From Vreelandella zhanjiangensis DSM 21076 (GTDB taxonomy: Bacteria > Pseudomonadota > Gammaproteobacteria > Pseudomonadales > Halomonadaceae): a stretch of 64,000 nucleotides of DNA. This document shows, piece by piece, positions 24,837-35,238 of the stretch (the first letter of the stretch is position 1; the number at the start of each line of letters is the position of its first letter). The notes below the pieces were generated by a model. It saw only the letters and a program-made list of their open reading frames with translations, was not told the DNA's origin and searched no databases. The stretch spans positions 241,225 through 305,224 of the forward strand of contig NZ_KB898651.1 of assembly GCF_000377665.1 (NCBI RefSeq). Direction: 5' to 3'. Both the position numbers and the translations under genes were made by a program.

Positions 24837-26521
24837 CAGCGAACCGCCAAGCCATCGTCAAGTAGTCGTGGAGTAATAAAGACTAACAACTCTACCTTTT
24901 CATTGCTCTCTTCGGTATAGCGAAACAGCCGTCCGAGCAAAGGAATATCTCCTAAAAGCGGAGTTTTTGCCATTTGGCTCAGCTGTTCAGTGGTTAGAAT
25001 CCCACCTAACACCACCGTTTGGCCATTATCTACCAGTACCTGGGTTTCAATCTGGTTGGTATCAATGGGCGGCTCGCCGCCAAAACCCGACTCCCTGAAA
25101 CTATCATTTTTTATCACCAGATCCATGATAATACGATTATCCGGGGTAATTTGCGGCGTGACCTCAAGCGACAGTTCAGCCTCTTTAAACTGGGTATCCG
25201 GATTGCCCTGCACATCCACACTCTGAAACGCCCGCTCTTCACCCTGGCGGATAATCGCCGTACGCTGGTTCGCAGTGATTACCCGGGGCTGCGAAATAGT
25301 CTGGCTTTTGCCTTCGCTTTCCAGCGCGCGAAGCTCCAGGTCGAGCAGAATATCGCCGGATAAGTAGCCAAAGCTAAACCCGGTACCGGCCCCTGACGGC
25401 GCACCTAAATCGACCGCCAAACCGCCGCGTGCCCGGTTCAAGCCGCGCGGATTGATATTGCGCTGCCCTTGAGTACCGTCGGGCAGCTCCTGAAAACCAC
25501 GCGTACTGGAGACTCCCCAGTTAACCCCCAGCTCGCGGGAGGCGGTATCCCGGGCTATCACAATGCGCGCCTCAATCTGTACCTGACGTACCGGCACATC
25601 AAAGCGCGCCAGCGTGCGCCTAATGCTGCGCACCTGTTCGGCCGTATCCCGCACTATCAGCGCATTGGTTCGGGGGTCGACACTCACCCGCCCACGTTCA
25701 CTCAAAACCCCCAGGCCATCGTCTCCGCGCAGCAATTGGGCCAGGTCTTCAGCGCGGGCATACTTTATTTCAATAAACTCGTTCACGATCGGTGACAACG
25801 TTTCGTGATGGCTACGCGCCGCGATTTCTTCGCTTTCAAGTTCGGCAAGCTCACCCATTGGGGCGATCAGTATCACATTGCCATGTTCACGGCTTGAAAG
25901 CCCCCGGCTGTGTAAAATCGACGCCAGCGCCTGATCCCAGGGAACCTGATTCAGGTTCAGCGTGATACGCCCTGTCACGCCCTCACTGGCGATAAGATTA
26001 AGCCCGGTGAACTCAGCAAGCGTTGTCAGTACGGCGCGAATGTCCATGTCCTGAACGTTTAAACTCAGCCGCTCGCCAGTAAAACGCTCTTGCTGAGCCT
26101 CACTAACAGGCGGATTTTCTTGAGCAACGAAGGCACGAGTAGCCGCAGGTTCCACCAAAGAAACTCTCAGCCGCCCCCTCATCACCTGCGAAGTCTGAAT
26201 CATCGGCTGGGTTAAACCGACCACCAGCCGGGTACGGCCGTTACCCTCGGCTATATTAATGTGCTCAATCCCCGGCTGATTTACCTCGATATGACGGCGC
26301 CCTAGCCCATTTTGCGTAGCGATCAGGTCCAGCGTCAGACGCGGCGGGTTATCCAGACGGTAACTCTGCAATTCAGCCACTCCACCGCTGAAATGCAGAT
26401 CCATCTCCAGCGCGCCGTGCTCTCCCTGATGCACGTCTATATCCGTCAACACCGATGCCAGAACCTGACAAGGCATGAAAGCGAGCAGTATTAGCAGCGT
26501 GCGGCGGATAACAATGGCCAT
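24836..26521 (-). CDS. pilQ: Type IV pilus outer-membrane secretin PilQ
   Basis: PilQ forms the outer-membrane pore for type IV pili. The 561-residue precursor has a signal peptide ([19 protein letters not shown]), one AMIN domain, STN and secretin-N domains ([34 protein letters not shown]), and the secretin core with [14 protein letters not shown] near the C-terminus. It is shorter than Pseudomonas PilQ (about 714), mainly through a single AMIN domain. The ATG at 26521 has GGAG 6 bp upstream; an earlier in-frame TTG is unlikely. Confidence 0.95.
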   Translation of the reverse strand: MAIVIRRTLLILLAFMPCQVLASVLTDIDVHQGEHGALEMDLHFSGGVAELQSYRLDNPPRLTLDLIATQNGLGRRHIEVNQPGIEHINIAEGNGRTRLVVGLTQPMIQTSQVMRGRLRVSLVEPAATRAFVAQENPPVSEAQQERFTGERLSLNVQDMDIRAVLTTLAEFTGLNLIASEGVTGRITLNLNQVPWDQALASILHSRGLSSREHGNVILIAPMGELAELESEEIAARSHHETLSPIVNEFIEIKYARAEDLAQLLRGDDGLGVLSERGRVSVDPRTNALIVRDTAEQVRSIRRTLARFDVPVRQVQIEARIVIARDTASRELGVNWGVSSTRGFQELPDGTQGQRNINPRGLNRARGGLAVDLGAPSGAGTGFSFGYLSGDILLDLELRALESEGKSQTISQPRVITANQRTAIIRQGEERAFQSVDVQGNPDTQFKEAELSLEVTPQITPDNRIIMDLVIKNDSFRESGFGGEPPIDTNQIETQVLVDNGQTVVLGGILTTEQLSQMAKTPLLGDIPLLGRLFRYTEESNEKVELLVFITPRLLDDGLAVR

Positions 26522-26540
26522 GGCGTACTCCAGCAAGAGG

Positions 26541-27059
26541 TTAAGGCGATGCCTTCAGAGCAAGTGAGGTCTGGTGATCCTGCCATCCCTGCGGCGTTGC
26601 GATACGTTCGGTAATACGAATATCTTGCTCGGCAATATGGGTAATGCGCCCATACTCTTCGCCTATAAAAGCCCCCACCTGGGCACTGACGACGGTTTCT
26701 CCAGGGGTTTCAATCAGAGCAGTACGGCGCCCTTGAATGGTGGTAAGCGTGCCTACCAGGCGCAGCGCAGAAAGCGGATAGTGTTCAAGAGGCTCTAATG
26801 TGCGCTGCGGATCTGGCGCCTGCGTATCGCTTTGAACAAGCGCTTGTTCAGGCAAGCGGGCCGATGTCTGGAAGGGACTACGACGCTCTGCGAAGTGATA
26901 CCCCGGCACTGAAGGCACGCTAATCGGTTCATGACTTTCAACAGATTGGGGATTGGGCGACAACCGCAGCGCCTCAAGCGTTGCGTCTAACTGATCAAGC
27001 TCAGGCCCATGACACCCTGTAAGACACAGCGCGGCGAGCAGGCTGGCCAGCCACCTCAT
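26541..27059 (-). CDS. pilP: Type IV pilus assembly lipoprotein PilP
   Basis: PilP is an inner-membrane lipoprotein that links the PilN/PilO complex to PilQ. The 172-residue protein starts with a lipoprotein signal (LAALCLTGC, lipidated Cys16), followed by a flexible region and a C-terminal beta-sandwich (SALRLVGTLTTIQGRRTALI) typical of PilP. It overlaps pilO by 4 bp and is followed by pilQ 19 bp later. Confidence 0.93.
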   Translation of the reverse strand: MRWLASLLAALCLTGCHGPELDQLDATLEALRLSPNPQSVESHEPISVPSVPGYHFAERRSPFQTSARLPEQALVQSDTQAPDPQRTLEPLEHYPLSALRLVGTLTTIQGRRTALIETPGETVVSAQVGAFIGEEYGRITHIAEQDIRITERIATPQGWQDHQTSLALKASP

Positions 27060-27736
27060 GGAGCTGTTACTCCGTCATTCAGCTCTTCTTGACGCGAACT
27101 CTCGCTGGCCGCGCTGCTATACGCCTTGGCGACCAGACTCAAGGTTAATCCACCACTGGGGCCTTCAGCTGGCGCCAGGGTGATAGTGTGCTGTGTGACA
27201 AGACGAGGCAATGAACTGATATCATTTATAAACTGCGCCAACTGGTGATAGCTGCCCAGCACCCTGATATCGAGTGGATGCTCGCTATAAAAGTTATGGA
27301 TGACAGTGGGCCGTAAATGGATAGCCTCAATGGCCAGCTGATTCTGTTCAGCGGCGTTACTAATGCTGTCCAGCAGCGACGGAATCTCGGCGCGGGTGGT
27401 CCACATGCCGCGGATGCTCACCATCTGCGCGGTCAGGTCCGTCAGCTGGTTACGCACGTTATTAAGCAACCCGGCAGCATGAACGCTGCTTCGGTAGTTA
27501 TTTAATAGCCTTACTTCCTGGCGCTGCGCGCTTATCAATGCCGATCGGTAGTCACTAACCCACCACACGCTGCTTACTGCCAGCGCCGTTACCAACACCA
27601 GTACGCCACACAACACTTTTACAAGCCACGGCCAGATTCCCGCATCGCGTAGATCAAGCGTTTGCCAGTCAAGCGCACGCAGCCGCTGCCATTCACTTTG
27701 CCATTCACTCTGCCACTGCTGACGGCTAAACTTCAT
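27056..27736 (-). CDS. pilO: Type IV pilus inner-membrane protein PilO
   Basis: The 226-residue bitopic protein has a cytoplasmic N-terminus, one transmembrane segment near residues 33-51 (VLCGVLVLVTALAVSSVWW), a coiled coil, and a ferredoxin-like periplasmic domain. It pairs with PilN in the alignment subcomplex. It overlaps pilN and pilP by 4 bp at each end. The N-terminus has a short repeat (QWQSEWQSEWQ). Confidence 0.93.
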   Translation of the reverse strand: MKFSRQQWQSEWQSEWQRLRALDWQTLDLRDAGIWPWLVKVLCGVLVLVTALAVSSVWWVSDYRSALISAQRQEVRLLNNYRSSVHAAGLLNNVRNQLTDLTAQMVSIRGMWTTRAEIPSLLDSISNAAEQNQLAIEAIHLRPTVIHNFYSEHPLDIRVLGSYHQLAQFINDISSLPRLVTQHTITLAPAEGPSGGLTLSLVAKAYSSAASESSRQEELNDGVTAP

Positions 27737-28302
27737 GGCGAACCACCTCCATCAGCCGGTGCTGAACGTTGGCCGGTTTGCGTCACTTCAAAATGAAAAA
27801 CACTTCCGCCATCCTGCACGCTACTTACTTCAGATAGCAGAGGAACACCCAGGCCCGGCATCTCAGCAAGGCGGCGCAACTGCTCCGACACCTGACGCTC
27901 ATTGTCCGCCACCGCCGACACGCTTATCTGATGCGCTTGCCGTTCAAGGCGCCGATAAGTCACTCCTTCGGTAAGGCTTGAAGCAAACGCATTAAATAGC
28001 TGGGGCGTTTGAACGCGTTCATCAAACAGGCGCTGAAACTGAGTTAACTGCTGGCTTAACTGCTCTACCTTCTTAACGTAACGCTCCGCCTCGGCAATTT
28101 CATGGTCAAAGCGTTCTATATGGGCCGCAATATGCGCATTGCGCTGCTCCTGAATAGCAAGCGCTCGCTGATAGACATGGGCGACCACACCACCCAGAGC
28201 AATACCGACGATGAGCAACAACAGCATAACGGCGTAAAAAAGGCGCGTGTGTTTTTCGCGGCGCGCTTCTCGCCACGCCAGCAGGTTGATATCGATAGTC
28301 AC
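27733..28302 (-). CDS. pilN: Type IV pilus assembly protein PilN
   Basis: The 189-residue protein begins MTIDINLLAWREARREKH; the INLLPWR-type motif binds the PilM groove in the cytoplasm. One transmembrane helix follows (about 22-43), then a coiled coil and a small periplasmic domain. It overlaps pilM and pilO by 4 bp at each end, consistent with stoichiometric assembly. Confidence 0.94.
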   Translation of the reverse strand: MTIDINLLAWREARREKHTRLFYAVMLLLLIVGIALGGVVAHVYQRALAIQEQRNAHIAAHIERFDHEIAEAERYVKKVEQLSQQLTQFQRLFDERVQTPQLFNAFASSLTEGVTYRRLERQAHQISVSAVADNERQVSEQLRRLAEMPGLGVPLLSEVSSVQDGGSVFHFEVTQTGQRSAPADGGGSP

Positions 28303-29282
28303 GCCCCCGCCCGCATGGCAAGCCCACTGGCGGTAAGCAGCGCCGGTAGATCCCGGGCTAGCGCCTGGCGATCCAGACGTTTGTTGATCTGCATATGCTG
28401 AAGCGGATTGGCCAGCGTCACCGTCATGCCGGTAGTCTTCGCCAGATAGACGGCCAGTCCCGGAATAGCGCCGAAGCGTCCGGTTAATACCAGGTGCGTC
28501 ACTTTCGACTGCCTGCCGCTTACATAATAAAGCTGCAGGGCGCGAGCGATGTGCCGGGCCAGCGTATCCCCAAAAGAGCTGAGTATCGCTTTTGGAACGT
28601 CATCAGGCAGGTCATCGTGTGCGTTAGTTTGAGTGCGCGAGTATACGATGCGGCCCTCGTGAATAACGTGTAGCGCGCTTTTATGCGTGCCTATATCCAC
28701 AAGACCGACGCCAGCGGTAATGTCTACGGGTAACGAGGCGCGCATGGCGGCAAATCCACGCTCAATGGCAAAGGTGTCGACATCAACAGCCATCGGCTCA
28801 AGGCCCGCACGCTCGAGCGCTTCGGTCACCTGCCAAATATCCTGCTGGCGGCAGGCTACGAGCAGGACCTGCTGTAAATGCGGGGCAAGCGGTACCGCGC
28901 CCAGGCAGGTGAAATCAAAAGCCACTTCATTGAACGGAAAAGGGATGTGCTGGTCTGAGTCGACCACTATGCGCTCCTCGATTTCCTGCTCGTTCAAAGC
29001 CCGAGGAAACGTGAGCATTTTGGTGATGGCAGCGCTGGCGGGCACTGCTACGATCGCTTTACGAGTGGTGGGCTTAGCCTGATGAATCGCGCGGTTTAAG
29101 CTATTCGAGACATCGTTTATATTATTAATACGCTGTTCGTCCACCGCGCCTTCTGGCAGCGGGTGAATCGCAAAGCTTTCTACCTGGTAGGTATCAGGCC
29201 TCTTTTTAAGTTCCAGCAGCTTGACGGATCTTGAAGTAATATCGATACCGATCAACTCTTTACTGGCTTTCAATAAGCGCAT
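28299..29282 (-). CDS. pilM: Type IV pilus actin-like ATPase PilM
   Basis: PilM is a cytoplasmic FtsA/actin-like protein that docks PilN. The 327-residue protein has GIDITSRSVKLLELK at the N-terminus, VDSDQHIPFPFNEVAFDF, and a second phosphate loop GLVDIGTHKSALHV. The ATG at 29282 (MRLLKASKELIGIDI) is chosen because the family begins just before the GIDI strand; an in-frame start at 29330 would add 16 unusual residues. It is the first gene of the pilMNOPQ-aroKB operon and is divergent from ponA. Confidence 0.93.
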   Translation of the reverse strand: MRLLKASKELIGIDITSRSVKLLELKKRPDTYQVESFAIHPLPEGAVDEQRINNINDVSNSLNRAIHQAKPTTRKAIVAVPASAAITKMLTFPRALNEQEIEERIVVDSDQHIPFPFNEVAFDFTCLGAVPLAPHLQQVLLVACRQQDIWQVTEALERAGLEPMAVDVDTFAIERGFAAMRASLPVDITAGVGLVDIGTHKSALHVIHEGRIVYSRTQTNAHDDLPDDVPKAILSSFGDTLARHIARALQLYYVSGRQSKVTHLVLTGRFGAIPGLAVYLAKTTGMTVTLANPLQHMQINKRLDRQALARDLPALLTASGLAMRAGA

Positions 29283-29474
29283 TGTCGGGTTGGCCCTGCC
29301 TTGTGATATGCCTGCGGTCCGGCGGTTCAAACATTAGTTAAACAGCCCGCAGTTGAATTTACGGTATATCAACACTGGTGGCGGCTGCCTCGCCTTCCTA
29401 TAATGGCAGCCAATTGCGTGATACGGCCGTTTAGATGCCGATCCTATTCTCCTTTTCATGGGTGCCCTCTGTTC

Positions 29475-32003
29475 ATGACGTTTTTGCGAACCCTCATTCT
29501 GTCGCTGTTCTTTCTTATCGTGTCGTTAATAGGGGCTTCCGCGCTCGCCGTGGTGGGCGCTGCTATCTATTTCTCTCCCGGTCTGCCTGATGTGCGTCAG
29601 CTACAAAACTTTGAGCTGCATTCACCACTACGCATTTACACCAACGACAGCAAACTGATCGGTGAATTTGGTGAAGAGCGCCGGGTAGTTGTGGATTTTG
29701 ATGAAATTCCTCAGGACATGGTGAACGCCCTTATAGCCGCCGAGGACACCAACTATTTTGATCACGCCGGGGTCGACCCCCGCGGGCTTGCCCGGGCAGC
29801 CGTTGAGCTTGCCCGAAGCGGAGGCGCTATCCAGTCAGGCGGCTCGACCATCACCATGCAGGTCGCGCGTAACTATATGTTGACGCTGGATCAAACGTTT
29901 ACCCGTAAAATCCGTGAAATTCTGCTTGCCCTGCAGATGGAAAAGCTGCTCAGCAAGCAGGAAATCTTCGAACTTTACGTTAACAAAATTTTCTTAGGAA
30001 ATCGAGCGTACGGTATTGCAGCAGCAGCCGACACTTATTACGACAAACCGCTTTCCGAGCTTACCCTGGCTGAAACCGCGATGATTGCGGGTCTGCCCAA
30101 AGCACCTTCCGCGTTTAACCCGCTTGCCAATTCCGAGCGTTCGCTGATTCGCCGCAACTGGATTCTGTTCCGCATGCGCGAGCTGGGTTATATCGATGAC
30201 ACCACCTATCAGTCAGCGGTACAGGACCCCGTCACCGCTCGCCGCCACTTTACTCAAACCGAAGTAGACGCTTCTTACGTGGCTGAAATGGCGCGCCAGT
30301 ACGCGGTTGAGCGCTTTGGTGATACTGCCTACACCGGCGGTTACCGCATTTATACGACGCTGGATAGCAGGCTACAGCCGTTTGCGCGCGACGCCCTGGC
30401 CAACGGCCTGCGTGAGTATGATTTACGCCACGGCTGGCGCGGTGCCGAGCAGCGCGATATCGCTCCGAGCCTGGTTGAAGCACAGGAACGCACCGCGACA
30501 CAGGGCCTTGAGGAGGAGCTTTCCGAGTCCCCCGAGATTCGTCAGACCGCGCGTCAGGCCGCTGAACGCAGCCAAACGGAAATCGCCGGTGTTGAAGGCG
30601 ACGTCAGTAACTGGCTGCAGGTACTGGAGCGCACCCCCAACTATGGCCTGCTGAAGCCAGCCATAGTGGTCAATAGCAGTGGCCGTGAAATGCAGGTATT
30701 GGCCCGCGGCGGTGAGCTGCACACCATCAACTGGGATGGCTTAAGCTGGGCACGCGCCTATCAAAGCCCGCGTAGCCGCGGCGCAGAACCCAGCTCAGCG
30801 GACCAGATTGCCGTGCGCGGTGACCTGGTGCGTATTCTCGAAACCCAAGATGGCACGGTACGCCTTTCACAGCGGCCGGATGCAGAAGGCTCGATCGTTG
30901 CCCAAGACCCGCGTACCGGCGCTATTCTGGCCTTGCAGGGCGGGTTTGATTTCAATGCCAGCAAGTTCAACCGTGCGATTCAGGCCCAGCGCCAGTCAGG
31001 CTCCATCTTTAAGCCGTTTATTTATCTAGCGGCGCTGCAAGATGGTGAAATGAACGCGGCAAGCGTGGTCAACGATGCACCGGTCGTGCTCGATGATGGC
31101 AGCAACTCGCTATGGCGCCCGGTCAACTCCAGCCGTGATTTCCAGGGACCGATGCGTTTACGCCCGGCACTGGCTCGCTCGCGCAATCTGGTCACCATTC
31201 GCGTTTTACAAACCATGGGGCTAGATCATACGATCGAATTCCTGAAAGGCTTTGGCTTCTCTCAGGATCGCCTACCGCACGGCCTTTCCCTGGCCCTGGG
31301 TAGCGCAAGCCTGACGCCTATGGAAATGACCAACGCCTACTCCGTGCTTGCCAACGGTGGCTTCCAGGTCACTCCCTGGTTTATCGAACGCGTTACCCGC
31401 AATGACGATCACGAGCTTATTGATGAAGCCACTCCCCAGGTTGCCTGCCCCAGCTGTGTAGAAGGCCAGGAAACCGTCGAGATCGATGGGCGTGAATATC
31501 CGGTTGCCAAGCGCGTTGCCGATGCGGCGGCCACCTATATTCTGCGCGATATGCTGCGTGATGTTATTACCTCGGGCACCGGTCGCGGCGCATTAAGCCT
31601 CAACCGTGACGATATCGTGGGTAAAACGGGTACCACCAATAGCCAGCGTGATGCCTGGTTTGCCGGTTTTAACAGCAATTTGGTGACCACCGTGTGGGTG
31701 GGTAAAGACAGTAACGAAACCATTGCGGAATATGGGGCGAATGCAGCGCTACCTATCTGGACAGACTTTATGGGTAAAGCACTGGAAGGCACGCCGAGCG
31801 CCGTTCTGGAGCGCCCCTCTACCGTTGTGACTGCCCGCGTAGATCCCAACTCAGGTCGTCGTTTACATGAAGACCAGCCGGGAGGCATTAGCGAGTTCTT
31901 CCACCAGGATCACTTGCCCGACTACCAGTCACGCGGTATCAGCCGCGAGCTGGAAGAAGCCAGTGGCTCACAAGGCTCTGGCACCGCGGAATCGATCTTC
32001 TAA
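29475..32003 (+). CDS. mrcA: Penicillin-binding protein 1A
   Basis: This bifunctional peptidoglycan synthase of 842 residues has a membrane anchor (TLILSLFFLIVSLIGASALAV, about 5-26), a glycosyltransferase domain with EDTNYFDHAGVD and GGSTITMQVARNYML, an OB-like insert, and a transpeptidase with SxxK (SGSIFKPF), the SRN motif and KTGTT. The start at 29475 gives a normal class A anchor; an upstream in-frame start lacks support. Divergence from pilM is the usual arrangement in Pseudomonas and relatives. It ends with a strong terminator. Confidence 0.97.
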   Translation: MTFLRTLILSLFFLIVSLIGASALAVVGAAIYFSPGLPDVRQLQNFELHSPLRIYTNDSKLIGEFGEERRVVVDFDEIPQDMVNALIAAEDTNYFDHAGVDPRGLARAAVELARSGGAIQSGGSTITMQVARNYMLTLDQTFTRKIREILLALQMEKLLSKQEIFELYVNKIFLGNRAYGIAAAADTYYDKPLSELTLAETAMIAGLPKAPSAFNPLANSERSLIRRNWILFRMRELGYIDDTTYQSAVQDPVTARRHFTQTEVDASYVAEMARQYAVERFGDTAYTGGYRIYTTLDSRLQPFARDALANGLREYDLRHGWRGAEQRDIAPSLVEAQERTATQGLEEELSESPEIRQTARQAAERSQTEIAGVEGDVSNWLQVLERTPNYGLLKPAIVVNSSGREMQVLARGGELHTINWDGLSWARAYQSPRSRGAEPSSADQIAVRGDLVRILETQDGTVRLSQRPDAEGSIVAQDPRTGAILALQGGFDFNASKFNRAIQAQRQSGSIFKPFIYLAALQDGEMNAASVVNDAPVVLDDGSNSLWRPVNSSRDFQGPMRLRPALARSRNLVTIRVLQTMGLDHTIEFLKGFGFSQDRLPHGLSLALGSASLTPMEMTNAYSVLANGGFQVTPWFIERVTRNDDHELIDEATPQVACPSCVEGQETVEIDGREYPVAKRVADAAATYILRDMLRDVITSGTGRGALSLNRDDIVGKTGTTNSQRDAWFAGFNSNLVTTVWVGKDSNETIAEYGANAALPIWTDFMGKALEGTPSAVLERPSTVVTARVDPNSGRRLHEDQPGGISEFFHQDHLPDYQSRGISRELEEASGSQGSGTAESIF

Positions 32004-32042
32004 GCGATGCCTAACGCTTAGTAACAGCTAAAGAAACGCAAA

Positions 32043-32079
32043 AGCCCGGAAACCTAATGGTCTCCGGGCTTTTTTAGTA
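32043..32079 (+). terminator. mrcA terminator
   Basis: AGCCCGGA and TCCGGGCT pair around a 12-nt loop followed by six T residues. A-rich sequence on the other side means it may also terminate the leftward YciI gene. Confidence 0.85.
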
Positions 32080-32089
32080 AAGGGCAGGC

Positions 32090-32386
32090 TCAGACGGTTG
32101 GGTCGAAAAGCTTCACTTCGCGAATATCAATATGCTCCCAAACCTTTTGAGTCACATACGGTTCTTGCTCAAGCCAAGCTTCGAAGGCATTCCGATCAAT
32201 AAACTGAAAATGAGCATTTGAACCAATCATCTTGCCATCATCGTTCAACATTACCCCGCCACTGATAAAACTACCTTGCTGATAAAGTCTGCGCAGCCCC
32301 TCTAAATGGCTTTGTCGGCACGCTATACGACGATCTAAAGCGCCCTCATCGGTATAGTCATGAGCCACCACGGCATATTGTTTCAT
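32090..32386 (-). CDS. YciI family protein
   Basis: The 98-residue protein fits the YCII/ferredoxin-like alpha-beta fold: N-terminal MKQYAVVAHDYTD, a helix with RQSHLEGLRRLYQQG, SGGVMLNDDGKMIGS, and a C-terminal EHIDIREVKLFDP. YciI-like proteins often act as small dehydrogenase-, dehalogenase- or isomerase-like subunits, but the role here is unknown. It lies 88 bp after the TRAP transporter on the same strand and could be the last gene of the lhgO-TRAP cluster. Confidence 0.8.
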   Translation of the reverse strand: MKQYAVVAHDYTDEGALDRRIACRQSHLEGLRRLYQQGSFISGGVMLNDDGKMIGSNAHFQFIDRNAFEAWLEQEPYVTQKVWEHIDIREVKLFDPTV

Positions 32387-32474
32387 AGTCAGCTCCTACG
32401 GGTATCTATCAGGCAATACTCACAGGCCGACTTCATTGCTCGACCTATGAGCACTGCTTTAAACATTAATTTTA

Positions 32475-34493
32475 TTAGTAAGCTACCGGCGCAGCTGGCG
32501 CTTCACGCTTGCTGGCTCTCCAGTTCAGGCCAATGGCCACGATCATCACCACAACGCCGATTACCTCGGTCAGCAGGCTCGGGTAGAACACGCCAAAGAT
32601 AGCCGCGCTGATCGCCAGGCGCGGCAGCCACGACATGCGGGTAAACAGATACCCTTCCAGAGCCGCGGCAAAGGCACACAGCGCCAGAATGGCAATTACT
32701 GCATTCCAGGCCACCACCAGCACAGGCCCACCCACGATAATCTCAGGGTTGAAGACCATAAACAGCGGAATCAGATAAAGCCCTTTGGCGAATTTCCAGG
32801 CCTGGAAACCGGTCTCCATGGGTTTACTGCCCGCGATGGCCGCCCCGGCAAACCCTGCCAGGGCAATGGGCGGCGTCACGTTAGAGTCCTGGGAGTACCA
32901 GAACACCACCAGGTGAGCAATCAGTAGCGGCACGCCAAACTCAGAGGTAAGCGCGGGGCCAACTAGCACGATCAGCACGATGTAGCTGGCGGTTACCGGA
33001 AGCCCCATCCCCAGAATCAGGCTCGCCAACAGCACCATGACCAGCGCCAGCACCAGGTTACCGCCCGAGAACGCCAGCATCATGGAGGAGAATTTGAGTC
33101 CCAGGCCCGTCAAACCTACAACGCCGACGATAATACCCGCCACGGCGCAGGCCATGGAAACCGCCACAGCATTACGGGCGCCCAGCTCAAGCCCTTCCAC
33201 CAGTTTGGTTAACCCGGCCCAGATAACGTTTTTGGTCCGGCTAAGCGTCACCGGCTGGCCCTGCCCCGGGGCCACGAAAAAGTACCATAGCGCATAGCGT
33301 ATGACGGCCACGGCTACCATGGTGATGACCGCGTAATAACCTACCCGCATGGGCGAAAGGTTCATCACCAGAAGCCACACCAATACCGCCAGCGGTAGGA
33401 GGAAATGCCAGCCCTCTTTCATCACCTGACGCATTTGCGGCAGCTCGCTTCTCGGCATGCCCTGCATACCCTGTTTAAGGGCAATAATGTGTACAAACAG
33501 GTAAACCGTCGCGAAGTACATAATCGCTGGCAGAATGCTGATCTTGACGATATCCAGGTACGGCGTATTGGTATATTCGGCAATCAAGAAGGCGCCCGCG
33601 CCCATCAACGGCGGCATGATTTGTCCACCGGTTGAAGCAGCTGCCTCAATACCGCCCGCCTGCTTGGGCTGGTAGCCCAGTTTTTTCATCAGCGGAATGG
33701 TAAAGGCGCCAGTCGTCACTACGTTGGCAATCGCGCTGCCCGAGATAGAGCCCATACCCGCCGAGGCAAGCACAGCGGCTTTTGCCGGGCCGCCACGCTG
33801 GCGCCCCGTGGCGGCGTAGGCCATATCGATAAAGAACTTGCCCGCGCCGGTGCTTTCCAGAAAGGCGCCAAACAGCACAAAGATAAAGATGTAAGTAGCC
33901 GCCACGCCCAGCGGCAGGCCGAAGATACCTTCTTGGCCCAGATAGAGCTGCCCGGCGACCCGATCGAGCGTATAGCCGCGGTGATTCAAGATACCGGGCA
34001 GCCACTCGCCAAGCCAAGGCAGCTCACCGCGCGGACCGGCAAACGCATACACGATGGCTAGCACGCCGATAATCGTCATGCCAAGCCCCACCGCACGTCG
34101 GCTGGCTTCCAGCACCGTGACCGTGGCGATACAGGCCACCATAATATCGGTATCACTCCAGAACCCGGCACGGCTCACAATCTCGTCCAGGAATAACACC
34201 AGATAGCCGCCGGTAATCAGCGCACCGGCAAAAAAGACAAGATCGATACCCCAGCCGAGTACACCGCGTTTACGCTTGGGTCCAAACGCTGGGAACATCA
34301 GAAACGCCAGCAGCATGATCAATGCTAAGTGGATGCCACGCTGGTAAAACAGTCCCAACGGCTGAATGCCGGCGGAGTAGAGTTGGAACAGGGAAAGTCC
34401 TACCGCCACGATGGTGATAAGCCACAGCACCACGCGCGGTTGAATCGCATTACCGCCTGGCATTAATACCGGCGGTGGATTGGATTCGTTCAT
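32475..34493 (-). CDS. TRAP transporter fused permease (4TM + 12TM)
   Basis: This 672-residue inner-membrane protein is the fused DctQ/DctM permease of TAXI-type TRAP transporters. About four N-terminal helices are followed by a large DctM domain with the segments SISGSAIANVVTTGAFTIP, AAASTGGQIMPPLMGAGAF and LGMGLPVTASYIVL. Uptake is driven by a sodium or proton gradient. It follows the TAXI receptor and a DUF1850 gene and lies downstream of lhgO, so a dicarboxylate such as glutarate or L-2-hydroxyglutarate is a plausible substrate; this is inference. Confidence 0.94.
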   Translation of the reverse strand: MNESNPPPVLMPGGNAIQPRVVLWLITIVAVGLSLFQLYSAGIQPLGLFYQRGIHLALIMLLAFLMFPAFGPKRKRGVLGWGIDLVFFAGALITGGYLVLFLDEIVSRAGFWSDTDIMVACIATVTVLEASRRAVGLGMTIIGVLAIVYAFAGPRGELPWLGEWLPGILNHRGYTLDRVAGQLYLGQEGIFGLPLGVAATYIFIFVLFGAFLESTGAGKFFIDMAYAATGRQRGGPAKAAVLASAGMGSISGSAIANVVTTGAFTIPLMKKLGYQPKQAGGIEAAASTGGQIMPPLMGAGAFLIAEYTNTPYLDIVKISILPAIMYFATVYLFVHIIALKQGMQGMPRSELPQMRQVMKEGWHFLLPLAVLVWLLVMNLSPMRVGYYAVITMVAVAVIRYALWYFFVAPGQGQPVTLSRTKNVIWAGLTKLVEGLELGARNAVAVSMACAVAGIIVGVVGLTGLGLKFSSMMLAFSGGNLVLALVMVLLASLILGMGLPVTASYIVLIVLVGPALTSEFGVPLLIAHLVVFWYSQDSNVTPPIALAGFAGAAIAGSKPMETGFQAWKFAKGLYLIPLFMVFNPEIIVGGPVLVVAWNAVIAILALCAFAAALEGYLFTRMSWLPRLAISAAIFGVFYPSLLTEVIGVVVMIVAIGLNWRASKREAPAAPVAY

Positions 34494-34646
34494 AAGTCCT
34501 CGGAAAATGTTGTCTAGCTTGTTTTTACTGATCGGTGTTTTGGTTACTTAAGCTCTAGCGGCCTAGTGATAGTGCTGCGTTTTTATTGTCTGCGGGTTTA
34601 TTTAACAATATATTTGTTTACAGCAGGTTTATTAAGCTTTCCGTAT

Positions 34647-35171
34647 TCAACGTGGTGAATCATCTGCCAATGACGAACCGTCTATGAGCTGGATCATCAC
34701 TCGCTGCCCGGCCGCCCGCTCACTCAGACTAATGCTTGGATGCTCGCCATCAGGCCATACCACCTGATGGTTGACTGCCGGTGAGCCGACACGTAGAAGG
34801 TAGCGATTATTGGCGACAGGCTCGTTGATCGCGTTAATCCAATAGCCTCCCTGGCCGTCAGACGTCTGCTCCCCCCGGCCAAACACGTGCCCAAGCCCCG
34901 CTGCAAAGTCAGGCTGGTGGCTGCGTTCCAGTTGCATGACACCGGCCTCATTGCGATAGCAGTCCAGCACCGTGAAATGCTTGACCGAGTGCTTCCATTC
35001 AATACACCAGCGCGCCCCGGCGGGCGCCTGCTCGTCTAACAACGTCTCGCCCTGCTCGGTAGTGACCGAAAGCCGCCAAGACGCAGACGCCGAAGCAGGG
35101 GAAGCCCCGACTTCGGCGAACGGCATGCATATGAACAAAAGCGCCATCAGTCGTCGTTGTTGCCGCTGCAT
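34647..35171 (-). CDS. DUF1850 domain protein of a TAXI-TRAP cluster
   Basis: The 174-residue secreted protein has a signal peptide (LMALLFICMPFAEVGASPA) and a DUF1850-type beta domain (WCIEWKHSVKHFTVLDCYRN; the WxHSV motif). DUF1850 genes are frequent between TAXI receptors and fused TRAP permeases, and their role is not established. The ATG at 35171 has AGGG 9 bp upstream; an upstream in-frame start at 35201 would spoil the signal peptide. It lies 67 bp after the receptor gene. Confidence 0.82.
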   Translation of the reverse strand: MQRQQRRLMALLFICMPFAEVGASPASASASWRLSVTTEQGETLLDEQAPAGARWCIEWKHSVKHFTVLDCYRNEAGVMQLERSHQPDFAAGLGHVFGRGEQTSDGQGGYWINAINEPVANNRYLLRVGSPAVNHQVVWPDGEHPSISLSERAAGQRVMIQLIDGSSLADDSPR

Positions 35172-35238
35172 GGCGAAATGCCCTTTATTAGCGATTAGCA
35201 AAACAGCCGCTTGTAAAAGCAGCTGTATAGGCCATCAG